A DNA stretch of 64,000 nucleotides from Sphingobium fontiphilum (GTDB lineage Bacteria > Pseudomonadota > Alphaproteobacteria > Sphingomonadales > Sphingomonadaceae). The notes beneath the pieces were generated by a model that had not been told where the DNA came from, searched no databases, and was given only the letters and a program-made list of their open reading frames with translations. Below, piece by piece: positions 1 to 8,749 of this stretch; the first letter of the stretch is position 1, and each line of letters begins with the position of its first letter. The position numbers and the translations under genes are program-made. Where the stretch lies: assembly GCF_014196635.1 (NCBI RefSeq), contig NZ_JACIEB010000006.1:217019-281018 (forward strand), given 5' to 3'.

Positions 1-266
1 AACGCATAGTCGTCCGGAATATCCAGGCAGACCATATGTTTGCCCTTCAGATGCGAACGAAAGCGTTTCTGGATCTTGCTCCGATGCGCACGTTCCATGA
101 CGACGATGGTGTCGGCCCATTCCAACGCCTCGCCGGTCAGCGGATTTTCGGCATCATGGTTGGTGCCGGCCGACGACACTTCCATGTCGCTTCGAGTAGA
201 AAATATCTGTTCCGCCGTCGGGCTGCGCAGCTTGTTCTGGCTACAGACGAAAAGATAACGCTTCAT
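1..266 (-). CDS. Low-molecular-weight protein tyrosine phosphatase-like protein (partial, 3' end outside window)
   Basis: The reading frame starts at an ATG (264-266, minus strand) and runs off the left edge after about 88 codons. Near the N-terminus is a C-x5-R-S-P-T-A-E loop (CSQNKLRS at residues 8-15), the phosphate-binding loop of the low-molecular-weight phosphotyrosine phosphatase / arsenate reductase fold. Its ATG overlaps the TGA of the upstream ABC-F gene by 4 bases (ATGA), so the two are probably translationally coupled. The family includes short stand-alone phosphatases of about 110 residues, which fits. The substrate is unknown. The C-terminal catalytic Asp region cannot be checked because it lies outside the window. 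Confidence 0.8.
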   Translation of the reverse strand, partial: MKRYLFVCSQNKLRSPTAEQIFSTRSDMEVSSAGTNHDAENPLTGEALEWADTIVVMERAHRSKIQKRFRSHLKGKHMVCLDIPDDYA

Positions 267-2134
267 CCCGCCTCCAACGCCGCGCCCGCCTCCATCCAGG
301 CTTCCTCCGCCGCTTCCAGCTTCTTTTCGACCGCTGCGCGTTTCACCATCAGTTCGGACGTGGTCATCTTCGCTTCGGCGCCGCTGGCGCTTTTGGGGTC
401 GAACAGCGCCGCGTCGATGCGGCGGCGTTCGGTAGCCAGGGTCGCCATTTCCTTCTCTGCGCGCGACAGGGCGTTTTTGAGCGCCTTCTGCTTTTCGCGC
501 CATTCGGCAGCGGCGCGCTTGTCGGCCTTGCGGTCAACCTTGGGCGTGTCGCCGCCGCTGGCCGTGTTGCCATCACTCTTGCGCAGCACGATGGCGGTAT
601 AATCGTCGAGCGACCCGTCAAACGGTTGCGCCGTGCCGCCATCGACCAGCACCAGCCGGTCAGCGACCAGCTCGATCATGTGGCGATCATGGCTGACGAT
701 CACCACCGCGCCCGAATATTCGTTGAGCGCCTGGACCAGCGCTTCGCGGCTGTCGACGTCGAGATGGTTGGTCGGTTCGTCGAGGATCAGCAGGTGCGGC
801 GCTTCCCGCGTGATGAGAGCCAGCGCCAGCCGCGCGCGCTCGCCGCCCGACATGGAGCCGACCTTCTGCGTCGCCCGCTCGCCCGAAAAGCCGAAACGGC
901 CCAGTTGCGCGCGCACCGCGCCGGGCGTCGCCCCCTTCATCACCCGCGTCATATGCTCCAGCGGCGTGTCGGCGACGTCCAGTTCCTCCACCTGATATTG
1001 GGTGAAATAGCCGACATTCATCTTCGACGAGCTTTGCATCGCGCCCTCCATCGGCGCGAGCTGCGCGGCGATCAGGCGGGCGAGCGTGGTCTTGCCATTG
1101 CCGTTGCGGCCGAGCAGAGCAAGCCGGTCGTCAGGGTCGATGCGCAGGTTGACGCGGCGCAACACCGGCGTCTCGCCATAGCCCACCGCCGCCATGTCCA
1201 TGGTGATGAGCGGCGGGCGCAGTTCGGGTGGGCTGGGGAAGCTGAACGCCAGCGTCGGGTCTTCGATGGCCGCAGCAATCGGCTGCATCCTCGCCAGCGC
1301 CTTGGCGCGCGACTGGGCTTGTTTCGCGGTCGAGGCGCGGGCGGAATTGCGGGCGACATAATCCTGCAATTTCTCGCGCTCCGCCTGCTGCTTGGCGCGC
1401 GCCGCCTCCTGCTGCGCCAGCCGTTCGGCCCGCTGCCGCTCGAATGCGTCATAGCCGCCGGGATAAAGGGTGATCTTCCCCCCTTCCAGGTGCAGGATAT
1501 AATCGACGACATTGTTTAGCAGGTCGCGCTCATGGCTGATGACCACCACGGTGCCGCGATAGGCTTTCAGGAAATTTTCCAGCCACAGCGTCGCTTCCAG
1601 GTCGAGATGGTTCGACGGTTCGTCGAGCAGCAGCAGGTCGGGATTGGAAAAGAGCAGAGCGGCGAGCGCCACGCGCATCTTCCAGCCGCCCGAATAGCTG
1701 TCGAGCGGGCGGCCCTGCATCTCCTCGTCAAAGCCGAGGCCGACGAGTATGCGACTGGCGCGGGCGGGCGCGGTATAGGCGTCGATCGCGGTCAGTCGCT
1801 CATAGATATGGCCGAGGCGATCGGGGTCTTGCGTCGTCTCGCTTTCCGCCATCAGCGCGGCGCGCTCGACATCGGCGGCCAGCACCGTGTCGAACGGCGT
1901 CGCCGTGCCGCTGGGCGCCTCCTGCGCGATATAGCCCAGCCGCGTGCCGCGCGGCATTTCGCACGATCCGCCATCCGGGTCGATCTGGCCGATCATCACC
2001 TTCATCAGCGTCGATTTGCCAGCGCCGTTGCGGCCGATCAGGCCCACGCGGCTGCGCGGCGGCAATGAAGCGCCCGCACGATCCAATATGGTGCGCCCGC
2101 CCAGCCGCACGGTGATGTCGTTGATATTCAGCAT
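263..2134 (-). CDS. ABC-F family ATP-binding protein (Uup/YheS-like)
   Basis: This soluble protein of 623 residues has two tandem ABC ATPase domains and no membrane domain, as in ABC-F translation factors, which bind the ribosomal E site. The first half has Walker A GRNGAGKST (residues 34-42), signature SGGWKMR and Walker B LLLLDEPSNHLD. The second half has GRNGNGKTT, SGGERAR and LLILDEPTNHLD. A charged linker rich in Gln, Ala and Arg joins the halves, and a Lys/Glu-rich C-terminal coiled coil follows. The start is placed at ATG 2134 (MLNIND), where family similarity begins; an upstream in-frame start at 2176 would add 14 Arg-rich residues. It is coupled to the phosphatase gene downstream by an ATGA overlap. 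Whether it acts as Uup, YheS or EttA type cannot be settled from sequence alone. Confidence 0.93.
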   Translation of the reverse strand: MLNINDITVRLGGRTILDRAGASLPPRSRVGLIGRNGAGKSTLMKVMIGQIDPDGGSCEMPRGTRLGYIAQEAPSGTATPFDTVLAADVERAALMAESETTQDPDRLGHIYERLTAIDAYTAPARASRILVGLGFDEEMQGRPLDSYSGGWKMRVALAALLFSNPDLLLLDEPSNHLDLEATLWLENFLKAYRGTVVVISHERDLLNNVVDYILHLEGGKITLYPGGYDAFERQRAERLAQQEAARAKQQAEREKLQDYVARNSARASTAKQAQSRAKALARMQPIAAAIEDPTLAFSFPSPPELRPPLITMDMAAVGYGETPVLRRVNLRIDPDDRLALLGRNGNGKTTLARLIAAQLAPMEGAMQSSSKMNVGYFTQYQVEELDVADTPLEHMTRVMKGATPGAVRAQLGRFGFSGERATQKVGSMSGGERARLALALITREAPHLLILDEPTNHLDVDSREALVQALNEYSGAVVIVSHDRHMIELVADRLVLVDGGTAQPFDGSLDDYTAIVLRKSDGNTASGGDTPKVDRKADKRAAAEWREKQKALKNALSRAEKEMATLATERRRIDAALFDPKSASGAEAKMTTSELMVKRAAVEKKLEAAEEAWMEAGAALEAG

Positions 2135-2199
2135 GGCGCGCCGCCTAGCACAGCCGCACCGAATGCGCGCAATCAAAAATGCGGCGCTGGAAAGGGATA

Positions 2200-2286
2200 T
2201 GGTGGACAGGGCTGGATTCGAACCAGCGTACGGGAAACCCGGGCAGATTTACAGTCTGCTGCCTTTAACCACTCGGCCACCTGTCC
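2200..2286 (-). tRNA. tRNA-Tyr (anticodon GTA)
   Basis: On the minus strand the 7-bp acceptor stem GGACAGG pairs with CCTGTCC, followed by discriminator A and an encoded CCA (2200-2202). The anticodon loop reads CTGTAAATC with anticodon GTA. A long variable arm precedes the T loop GGTTCGAATCC, as expected for a class II tRNA-Tyr. Total length is 87 nt. Confidence 0.97.
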
Positions 2287-2395
2287 AGTGCCCTGACGCG
2301 TTTGACCGGAAAAAACTTCCAATCTTTGCGCTGGAGGCGGCTCAATGGCGAAAGGAGGCTTGCCTGTCAATGCCCCGATGTGAAATGAGCGCCAG

Positions 2396-3136
2396 ATGAA
2401 AAGAGGTCATCGTTCCGCCAAGCCGAAAGGCATGCTGCCCCGCTTCTATGGCCGTCACGCCGTGACCGCCGCGCTGGCCAATCCGGACAGGGTGGTGCGC
2501 AAAATCTGGGGCACGCGCGAGGCGATCAATGCGCTGGAGCTGCCGCCGGTGCTGCCCATCGTCTATGCCGATGTCGCGGACCTTGGCCGCATGGTCCCGT
2601 CGGACGCGCCGCATCAGGGCATCGTGGCGGAGGTCGAGCCGCTGGACGATGTGTGGCTTGGCGACGTGCTGGAACAGGGGCAGGACGACAAGCGACCGGT
2701 GCTGGTGCTCGATCAGGTGACCGATCCGCACAATGTCGGCGCGATTCTCCGGTCGGCCGCCGCCTTCGACGCGCTGTGCATCGTCACGCAGGATCGCCAC
2801 GCCCCGCCCGAATCGGGGGTGCTGGCCCGGGCCGCGTCCGGCGCGCTGGAGATCATGCCTTGGGTGCGGGTGGTCAACCTGGCCCGCGCGCTCGACGAGA
2901 TTGCAGAAGCCGGCTACTGGCGCATTGGCCTGGATGGCGACGCCGGCGCCACGTTGGGCGATGCTATCGGCGAATCGCGCGTCGCGCTGGTGCTGGGGGC
3001 CGAGGGCGAAGGGCTGCGCCACAACAGCATGGCCCATTGCGACATTATCGCCAAACTGCCGATCAGCCCCCGTATGGAGAGCCTCAACGTCTCCAATGCG
3101 GCGGCGATCGCGCTTTACGCCGCAACCAACAGATAG
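2396..3136 (+). CDS. rlmB: TrmH/SpoU-family rRNA 2'-O-methyltransferase (RlmB-like)
   Basis: The product is 246 residues. It has the SpoU-family knot motifs in order: DPHNVGAILRSA in the middle, LVLGAEGEGLR, and the C-terminal SPRMESLNVSNA. These form the trefoil-knot S-adenosylmethionine site. The N-terminal part is the short substrate-binding domain typical of RlmB, which methylates G2251 of 23S rRNA. The start ATG at 2396 lacks a strong Shine-Dalgarno site; an internal Met at residue 13 is possible. The gene lies just downstream of the oppositely oriented tRNA-Tyr. RlmB is the best match, but a tRNA-methylating TrmH paralogue cannot be ruled out. Confidence 0.85.
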   Translation: MKRGHRSAKPKGMLPRFYGRHAVTAALANPDRVVRKIWGTREAINALELPPVLPIVYADVADLGRMVPSDAPHQGIVAEVEPLDDVWLGDVLEQGQDDKRPVLVLDQVTDPHNVGAILRSAAAFDALCIVTQDRHAPPESGVLARAASGALEIMPWVRVVNLARALDEIAEAGYWRIGLDGDAGATLGDAIGESRVALVLGAEGEGLRHNSMAHCDIIAKLPISPRMESLNVSNAAAIALYAATNR

Positions 3137-3165
3137 GCGGCGGCAGACGGAGGAGGGGGAGGCCG

Positions 3166-3915
3166 ATGATCCATTGGAAGCATAGCGTCTTGGCGATGGC
3201 GGCGGCCCTGATGCTGCCGGGATGCCTGGTGACGCCAGGACAGTTCGAATCCTCGCTCGACATCCGCGCGGATCGCAGCTTCACCTTCGCCTACAAGGGC
3301 GAGATACTGGCCGCCAACATGAACAAAGGCAGTATTTCGCCGCTGGAGGGCGGCGGCGCCCCCGCCAAGGAAGACAGCGCCTATTCCCAGATCGCGCTGT
3401 GGCAGGCCGAAGGCCGCGCGGAGGGCACCGGAAAGGACAACCGGCCCGATGGAGCCAGGGAAGACGTCGCGCAATTGAACGCCATGGCCGCCGCACTGGC
3501 GAAGGAGCCGGGTTTCCGGTCGGCCCGCTATGTCGGCAACAAGACGCTGGTGGTCGACTATCGGCTTTCGGGCACGCTGACCCACGCCTTCCTGTTTCCC
3601 TTCAACATCGACGCGCAGGTCCCGCTGCCTTTTCTGGCAGTCGAGTTGCGCGGCGCGGACACGGTAAGAGTCAAGGCGCCCGCCTTCGCCAATCAGTCGG
3701 GCAAGGCGGGAGACGCCGCCATGCTGGCGGGCAACAGCGATGAATCGGCCAAGGCGCTGAACGGCCATTTCGTCCTGACCACCGACGCGGAAATCATCAG
3801 CCAAAATCAGGAGGATGGCGCACAGCCCGGCGCCAGTGGCAAGCAAATCCGCTGGACGATCACACCGCTGACCAGCGAAGCGCCGATGGCGGTTCTGCGC
3901 CTGAAACCGCTTTAG
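3166..3915 (+). CDS. Predicted outer-membrane lipoprotein of unknown function
   Basis: The product is 249 residues. A short positively charged N-terminus is followed by a hydrophobic stretch and the lipobox LPGC (Cys at about residue 20), so it should be lipidated and exported. The start ATG 3166 has a strong purine-rich ribosome-binding site (aggagggggagg). The mature part has no cysteine-rich or catalytic motif that I recognise; it is rich in beta-prone segments and has a Gly/Ala/Lys-rich stretch around residues 60-90. It lies 29 bases after rlmB and may be co-transcribed with it. Function unknown. Confidence 0.75.
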   Translation: MIHWKHSVLAMAAALMLPGCLVTPGQFESSLDIRADRSFTFAYKGEILAANMNKGSISPLEGGGAPAKEDSAYSQIALWQAEGRAEGTGKDNRPDGAREDVAQLNAMAAALAKEPGFRSARYVGNKTLVVDYRLSGTLTHAFLFPFNIDAQVPLPFLAVELRGADTVRVKAPAFANQSGKAGDAAMLAGNSDESAKALNGHFVLTTDAEIISQNQEDGAQPGASGKQIRWTITPLTSEAPMAVLRLKPL

Positions 3916-3977
3916 TCGGCAGCGAAATGGTGTGGCAGGCAGGAGCGGGCGTTCATCCACGCCCCTGCCTGAAGGGA

Positions 3978-4295
3978 TCAGTCTTCCGGCGCGATTGTGA
4001 CGCGCAGACCGTCGACAGCATCGCTCAACATGATCTGGCACGACAGACGGCTGGTTTCGTTGCGATGATCGGAACTGTCGAGCAGGTCGCTTTCATCCTC
4101 GCTGACCGGCGGCAGCGCGCCAGCGAATGCCGGATCGACATAGACATGACAGGTCGCGCAGGAACAGCAGCCGCCGCACAGCGCCAGCAGTTCATCGAAC
4201 CCGTTATCGCGAATGACTTCCATCACGGACAGGCCATCGGCGCCATCGACGGCGCGCTCTTCCCCATCGCGGTTGACCACAAACAACTTAGGCAT
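3978..4295 (-). CDS. [2Fe-2S] ferredoxin, adrenodoxin/putidaredoxin type
   Basis: The 105-residue protein has the cysteine pattern C40-x5-C46-x2-C49 and a fourth cysteine at C86 (LSCQI), the cluster ligands of vertebrate-type 2Fe-2S ferredoxins. An extra pair of cysteines (C43, C44) lies in the cluster loop. The family passes electrons to cytochromes P450 or takes part in Fe-S assembly (Fdx). No P450, reductase or isc gene is adjacent; the window's two P450 genes are 30 kb away, so any partnership is only a guess. The start is the first ATG of the conserved MPKLFV sequence. Confidence 0.93.
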   Translation of the reverse strand: MPKLFVVNRDGEERAVDGADGLSVMEVIRDNGFDELLALCGGCCSCATCHVYVDPAFAGALPPVSEDESDLLDSSDHRNETSRLSCQIMLSDAVDGLRVTIAPED

Positions 4296-4379
4296 ATAGG
4301 CAAACCCCCTTCCAAATACCAATCTGCCCATATCGGCGGAATTGAGGAAATCAAGGGCGCAGACGCCGGAACCGGGGAC

Positions 4380-5012
4380 ATGATGGTTACAACCGCCGAT
4401 CAGTTGCGCGCCAGCCTGGACGCGATCGCCGCCGCAGAACCCGCTTTTGCCGGCGCAATCGCCCGCGCAGGCTACCCCGCGCCGCGGGTGCGCGAGCCGG
4501 GTTACGAAACATTGCTGCGCACGATTGTGGGGCAACAGGTCAGCGTCGCCGCCGCCGCGTCGGTCTGGCGCAAGCTGGAGGCGGAACTGGGCCTGGGCTG
4601 CGCGCCCGATGCGCTGATCGCGCGCGATTTCGATGCTTTGCGCGCCTGCGGTCTTTCGCGGCAGAAACAGGGCTATGCGCGCAGCCTGGCCGAACTGGTG
4701 CTGTCGGGCGAACTCGACCTTCACGCCCTGCCCGCCGACGATGAGGACGCGATCGCGCAACTGGTGCGGATCAAGGGCATTGGCCGCTGGTCGGCGGAAA
4801 TATACCTGCTTTTCGCCGAAGGACGGCCGGACATCTGGCCGGCAGGTGATCTCGCCGTGCAAATCGCCGTCGGCCAGATATTGGGCCTGCCTGAACGCCC
4901 CAGCGAAAAGACGACTCGCGCGCTGGCGGAAAACTGGCGTCCGCATCGCGGCGCGGCGGCGATCATGGCCTGGCACCATTATAATGGCGGCGCAGACATG
5001 CTGGAAAGCTGA
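4380..5012 (+). CDS. DNA-3-methyladenine glycosylase II (AlkA family)
   Basis: The product is 210 residues, the core catalytic domain of HhH-GPD base-excision glycosylases without the N-terminal TBP-like domain of E. coli AlkA. Residues around 130-160 contain the helix-hairpin-helix ([15 protein letters not shown]), followed by the PAGDLA segment carrying the catalytic Asp of the GPD loop. It excises alkylated purines from DNA. Two consecutive ATG codons (4380 and 4383) could serve as start. It is divergent from the ferredoxin gene, about 85 bases away. The family call is strong; its preference among 3-methyladenine and related lesions is inferred. Confidence 0.9.
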   Translation: MMVTTADQLRASLDAIAAAEPAFAGAIARAGYPAPRVREPGYETLLRTIVGQQVSVAAAASVWRKLEAELGLGCAPDALIARDFDALRACGLSRQKQGYARSLAELVLSGELDLHALPADDEDAIAQLVRIKGIGRWSAEIYLLFAEGRPDIWPAGDLAVQIAVGQILGLPERPSEKTTRALAENWRPHRGAAAIMAWHHYNGGADMLES

Positions 5013-5021
5013 ACCGCAGCG

Positions 5022-5747
5022 TCAATAGCTCTCGCCGCCGCACGCCACCCGACCCGCGCCATTATTGGCGACGGTGCAGGCTGCGGGGCCGCTGACCGTG
5101 ACATCGCCCGTCCCGCTCGCCCGCACATCGGCGGAGGTGATCGCGGTCAATGCCATGTCGCCTGGCCCGTCATTGCTGACCCGCGCCGTGCGCGCCGCCA
5201 GCCCGGACGCGGCCAGTTCGCCCGGTCCCCACAGGCGGATATCGGCGGCGCCCGCCTTGCCCGACAGGGTCACGCGCCCGCCACCGGCCAACGACACGGT
5301 CAGCCGGTCGACCTCGACCGCGGCGACCGTCACATCGCCATTGCCGCCCACCACGATGTCGCCGTTCAGCCCCTTCATCCGATCGACGCTGACCGCGCCG
5401 CCGCCGACCATCACCAACCGGCGCAAATCGCCCGTGGACAGACGCAACGTGGCGGAACCGGCATTTTTCTCGCCCGGCCGCAGTGGCGTCATCCGGATCG
5501 ACAAGAGCCGCCCCGACACGCTGAGCGCGATCCGGTCCAGCGTCGCGCGCGGGCCTTCGCCGCTGGCCGCAACACCCCGCCCGGTGGTCAATTCGACGCG
5601 AATGGGCGCGTCGATCCGCACCGAATCGAAACTGGGGACGACATAGGCCTGGGTCGCGGCCATGGCCGGAACGGCGGCCATAACGGCCAAAACCGCGATC
5701 AGGGCGCGCAGTGCGCCTCGCCCGATCCCATTATATCCGCCTTGCAC
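5022..5747 (-). CDS. Exported GIN-domain (DUF2807-type) protein
   Basis: The product is 241 residues with an N-terminal signal peptide (hydrophobic LRALIAVLAVMAAVPAMA followed by ATQA). The mature part is a right-handed beta-solenoid-like array of short repeats of the type GNGDVTV / GGGRVTLSG / GTGDVTVSG, typical of the putative auto-transporter adhesin head GIN domain. The predicted start lies inside the end of the upstream paralogous gene (49-base overlap), and no better start for the signal peptide is visible, so the two are probably one operon. Two cysteines near the C-terminus (CTVANNGAGRVAC) may form a disulphide. Function unknown. Confidence 0.75.
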   Translation of the reverse strand: MQGGYNGIGRGALRALIAVLAVMAAVPAMAATQAYVVPSFDSVRIDAPIRVELTTGRGVAASGEGPRATLDRIALSVSGRLLSIRMTPLRPGEKNAGSATLRLSTGDLRRLVMVGGGAVSVDRMKGLNGDIVVGGNGDVTVAAVEVDRLTVSLAGGGRVTLSGKAGAADIRLWGPGELAASGLAARTARVSNDGPGDMALTAITSADVRASGTGDVTVSGPAACTVANNGAGRVACGGESY

Positions 5748-6430
5748 CTGGCCTTGCCCTTCACGTTCGCGTCGCCCGATCCCAATATGCTGATAGCGAC
5801 CGCGCCGTCGGAGGCAAAGCGGCTGTTGCCCGACCCCATGATTTCAACCTTGCCGCCGCCAGCCTTCAAGGCGTCGCCATCGAAATCGCCCGACCCGGTG
5901 ATCGACACCTCCACCGACTTCGCGCCGCCCTGCGCATAGATGTCGCCCGATCCGGTCAGTTCGGCCTGAAGCAAGTCCACCGCGACCGCGCCCAACGTGA
6001 GATTGCCTGATCCGGTCAATGCAGCCTTCATCGCCTTGCCGTCGACCCGGTCGACCTTCAGATCGCCCGATCCGGTCAGGCTTGCGCCGCTGATCGCTGG
6101 CATGGTCACATGGATGGTCGCCCCCTTGTCGCTGCTCCATCCCAGATTCCAGCGCGGTTCGCGCCCGATTTTCAGCACGCCGTCGACGACCCTGATCTCC
6201 AGTTGGCTGATGGCGGCGGGATCGCCCTCCGCCCGAACGGCAAAGTCCCTGCCCTGTCGCACCGCCACATCGTCCGGCCCGGTCAGGTCGATCCGGTCGA
6301 AATCGCGCAGGCCCGACCAGTTCTTCGGCGCGGCGCCTCCATGCTCTTCGGTCTCCCGCCCGCTCGAACAGGCCACGACCAGCATCAAGGCAACAAGCGG
6401 AAAAGAGCGGATGAAATGGCGATTGGGCAT
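5699..6430 (-). CDS. GIN-domain (DUF2807) lipoprotein with TGSGD repeats
   Basis: The product is 243 residues. The N-terminus ends in a lipobox-like VVACSS, so lipidation is likely. The mature protein has at least seven copies of a short repeat of the form TGSGDL / MGSGN / LGSGDA about every 20 residues, the hallmark of DUF2807 beta-solenoid proteins. The repeats are visible in DNA as recurring cggatc-ggg-caa type blocks. It begins at ATG 6430, right after a palindromic site (6448-6471) that may be its operator. It forms an operon with the overlapping GIN gene downstream. Function of the family is unknown; a cell-surface or envelope-stress role has been proposed. Confidence 0.8.
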   Translation of the reverse strand: MPNRHFIRSFPLVALMLVVACSSGRETEEHGGAAPKNWSGLRDFDRIDLTGPDDVAVRQGRDFAVRAEGDPAAISQLEIRVVDGVLKIGREPRWNLGWSSDKGATIHVTMPAISGASLTGSGDLKVDRVDGKAMKAALTGSGNLTLGAVAVDLLQAELTGSGDIYAQGGAKSVEVSITGSGDFDGDALKAGGGKVEIMGSGNSRFASDGAVAISILGSGDANVKGKARCKADIMGSGEAHCAP

Positions 6431-6447
6431 GGTCGAACCTTCCTGAA

Positions 6448-6471
6448 ACTGTATTGCAATCATAATACAGT
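6448..6471 (-). promoter_or_regulatory. Palindromic candidate operator upstream of the GIN gene pair
   Basis: A perfect 8-bp inverted repeat, actgtatt - 8 bases - aatacagt, lies 17 bases upstream of the ATG of the DUF2807 lipoprotein. Its position between start codon and expected promoter is that of a repressor site. No regulator gene is adjacent. Sites with TGTATT/AATACA half-sites are known for GntR (YtrA-type) repressors, but this assignment is a guess. Confidence 0.45.
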
Positions 6472-6569
6472 GCGATGGCGGTTCCAAGCCCCTTGTTCGT
6501 CCCTCTCGACAAAGCCCGTCCTTCCCCGGACAACAGGCTTCCGATCCTTCTGCCGTTAGGAGACGAACC

Positions 6570-8180
6570 TTGACCCTTCGCCGCAATACCATGGCCCTGA
6601 TGCTGCCTTTCGCTGTCGCCGCGCCTGCCATTGCGCAAGATGCGCGCGGGGACGCATGGTGGGCGCATGTGGCCTATCTGGCGAGTGACGAACTGGAAGG
6701 GCGCGAGGCGGGATCGCCCGGCCATGAAAAGGCGGTGCAATATGTGATCGGCCAGTTTCAGGCGTCGGGCCTGAAACCCATGGGCGAGGATGGCTTTCGC
6801 CAGCCCGTGGCGCTGACAGAGCAGCGGGTTTTGCTAGACAGAAGCAGCGCGACATTGATCGGCCCGGATGGCGAAACCGCGCTGTCCATCCCGGCCGACA
6901 TCATCCCCGGCGGCCGTGGCGGCCCGCCGCCCGCAATGGTGGACGCGCCGCTGGTCTTCGCCGGATATGGCCTGCACTTGCCCGAAGTGGGTTATGACGA
7001 TTTCGCCGGGCTGGACCTGGCCGGCAAGATCGTCGTCGTCATATCCGGCGGTCCGGCCAGCATTTCGGGCGCGCTCAAATCCCACGCCCGCTCGGAACGC
7101 GGCGGATGGCTGGCCAAGCAGGGCGCGGTCGGCATGATCGAGCTGGTAACGCCCCCGCAGGTCGAAATCCCCTGGGATCGGCGCATGGCGCTGGCTCCGC
7201 GCGCGGCGATGTATTTCAGCGACCCGGCGATGCGGGAAACGTCGGCTCCCTTCTTCTCCGCCCAGTTCGACCCCGCGAAATCCGCGATGCTGTTTGCGGG
7301 GTCTGGGCAGGATTTCGAAAAGATCGCCGCCGCTGCGGACGCTTCCGCCGCCGTGCCGACATTTGCGCTGGCAACCCGGCTGCGCGCCAGCACCGCGACC
7401 ACGCAGGTCGAACGCCTCTCCACCAATGTCGTGGCGATGATGCCCGGCAAGGGGAAGCTGGCGAAGGAATATGTCGTCCTGTCCGCCCATATCGACGGCT
7501 ATGGCGTCGGCACGCCGATCAAGGGCGACGCCATCTATAATGGCGCGCTGGACAATGCTTCGGGCGTTGCGTCGCTGATCGAGATCGCGAAAAAGCTGAA
7601 GGCCGACAAGGCGAGGCCCAGACGCTCCATCCTGTTCGCCATCGTCACCGGCGAGGAAAAGGGTCTGCTCGGCTCCCGCTATTTCGCCAAACGCCCGACC
7701 GTGCCCAAGGCGGACATCGTCGCCGACCTCAATTTCGACATGGCGCTGCCGATCTTCAAGCTGACCAGCGTCACCCCCATCGGTTATGACCAGAGCAGCC
7801 TGGGCAAGGATGCCGAGGCGATCAGCGCCGCCATGGCCCTGCCCATCGTGCCCGATCCCTTCCCCAACCGCAACGTCTTCATCCGGTCGGACCAATATGC
7901 CTTCATCCGCGAAGGCATACCCGCGCTGTTCTTCAAATATGGGTTCAAGGCGGGAACGCCCGAGGCCGATGTCGAAAAGGCGTGGCGGGCCAATATCTAT
8001 CATTCGCCTTTCGACGACGCGAACCAGCCGGTGATGCCCGCCGAAACGGTGAAGCTGAACGATTATGTCGCCGCCGTCACCATGCGGGTCGCCAATGCGA
8101 AGGCGCGCCCGGCATGGAATGCCGACAGCTTCTTCAAGCGATTCGCGGATGAGGCGAAAGCAGGCCCGGCGAAGGAATAG
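6570..8180 (+). CDS. Exported M28-family zinc aminopeptidase
   Basis: The product is 536 residues, starting with a TTG that has a good Shine-Dalgarno site (ttaggaga, 6556-6563); the first ATG, at 6591, would cut into the signal peptide. A cleavable signal (LMLPFAVAAPAIAQ) exports it. A PA (protease-associated) domain occupies roughly residues 110-260. The M28 di-zinc site follows: SAHIDGYG, GALDNASG with the bridging Asp, the catalytic TGEEKG, NFDM, and the late NIYHSPFDD. The domain order and length fit Sphingomonad periplasmic M28 peptidases that release N-terminal residues from peptides. The canonical SAH-x-D-H sequence reads SAHIDGY here. Confidence 0.9.
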   Translation: MTLRRNTMALMLPFAVAAPAIAQDARGDAWWAHVAYLASDELEGREAGSPGHEKAVQYVIGQFQASGLKPMGEDGFRQPVALTEQRVLLDRSSATLIGPDGETALSIPADIIPGGRGGPPPAMVDAPLVFAGYGLHLPEVGYDDFAGLDLAGKIVVVISGGPASISGALKSHARSERGGWLAKQGAVGMIELVTPPQVEIPWDRRMALAPRAAMYFSDPAMRETSAPFFSAQFDPAKSAMLFAGSGQDFEKIAAAADASAAVPTFALATRLRASTATTQVERLSTNVVAMMPGKGKLAKEYVVLSAHIDGYGVGTPIKGDAIYNGALDNASGVASLIEIAKKLKADKARPRRSILFAIVTGEEKGLLGSRYFAKRPTVPKADIVADLNFDMALPIFKLTSVTPIGYDQSSLGKDAEAISAAMALPIVPDPFPNRNVFIRSDQYAFIREGIPALFFKYGFKAGTPEADVEKAWRANIYHSPFDDANQPVMPAETVKLNDYVAAVTMRVANAKARPAWNADSFFKRFADEAKAGPAKE

Positions 8181-8195
8181 GCCGACGCGACGCTG

Positions 8196-8651
8196 TTACA
8201 GGGCCAGCGTCAGAAACTGGTTGTGCGGGCTTTCCTGATAGTCCGCAAAGGGACCGCAGGGTGTGAACCCGGCCCTGCGATACAGGCGCACGGCTGGCTG
8301 GTGCAGTTCCGCCGTGCCGGTTTCCAGACTGAGCCGGGCATAACCGCGCGCCCGCGCCTTTCCGATCACATGGTCGAGCAGGGCGCGCCCGACGCCAGCG
8401 CCGCGCGCCGCCGGGGCCGCGCGCATCGACTTCACCTCGCCATGGGTTTGGTCCAGTTGCTTGAGCGCGGCAAAGCCCGCGAGTTCCCGGCCGCGCCACG
8501 CCGTCCAGAAGATGACGTTCGGCGCAGACAGGCCGGTGGCGTCCAGCGCAAAGGCAAAATCGGCCATCACCGAACGCAGTTCGGCCAGATGATGGGCCAG
8601 CAGCGCCGCGACATGCGGCGCGGCGGGATCGTCCTGTCTGATGTCCAGCAT
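8196..8651 (-). CDS. GNAT-family N-acetyltransferase
   Basis: The product is 151 residues. The acetyl-CoA-binding motif A is visible (RAAPAARGAGVGRALL, with the R/Q-x-x-G-x-A/G core), followed by motif B with LETGTAELHQPAVRLYRRAGF, where the Tyr is the usual proton donor. The start is taken at ATG 8651 because a GGGGA lies 5 bases upstream; an ATG at 8672 is possible. It lies convergent with the M28 peptidase gene and upstream of nothing obvious. The substrate is unknown. Confidence 0.85.
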   Translation of the reverse strand: MLDIRQDDPAAPHVAALLAHHLAELRSVMADFAFALDATGLSAPNVIFWTAWRGRELAGFAALKQLDQTHGEVKSMRAAPAARGAGVGRALLDHVIGKARARGYARLSLETGTAELHQPAVRLYRRAGFTPCGPFADYQESPHNQFLTLAL

Positions 8652-8694
8652 ATCATCCCCGGTCCCGATCATCCGGGCGAATCAGATGCACACG

Positions 8695-8722
8695 CAAAAA
8701 AGCGGCCCCGACGGGACCGCTT
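8695..8722 (-). terminator. Rho-independent terminator of rpmB
   Basis: On the minus strand, aagcggtccc - gtc - ggggccgctt forms a 10-bp stem with one G-U pair, followed by a run of six T. It lies 27 bases after the rpmB stop codon. Confidence 0.88.
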
Positions 8723-8749
8723 CATCGCACTCGTCCCGAAACGGGCGAA

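Noticed and set aside
3937..3973. Hairpin (caggcagg...cctgcctg) between the lipoprotein and ferredoxin genes as a terminator
   Set aside because: The stem is imperfect with bulges and no T-run follows on either strand, so I did not list it as a feature.
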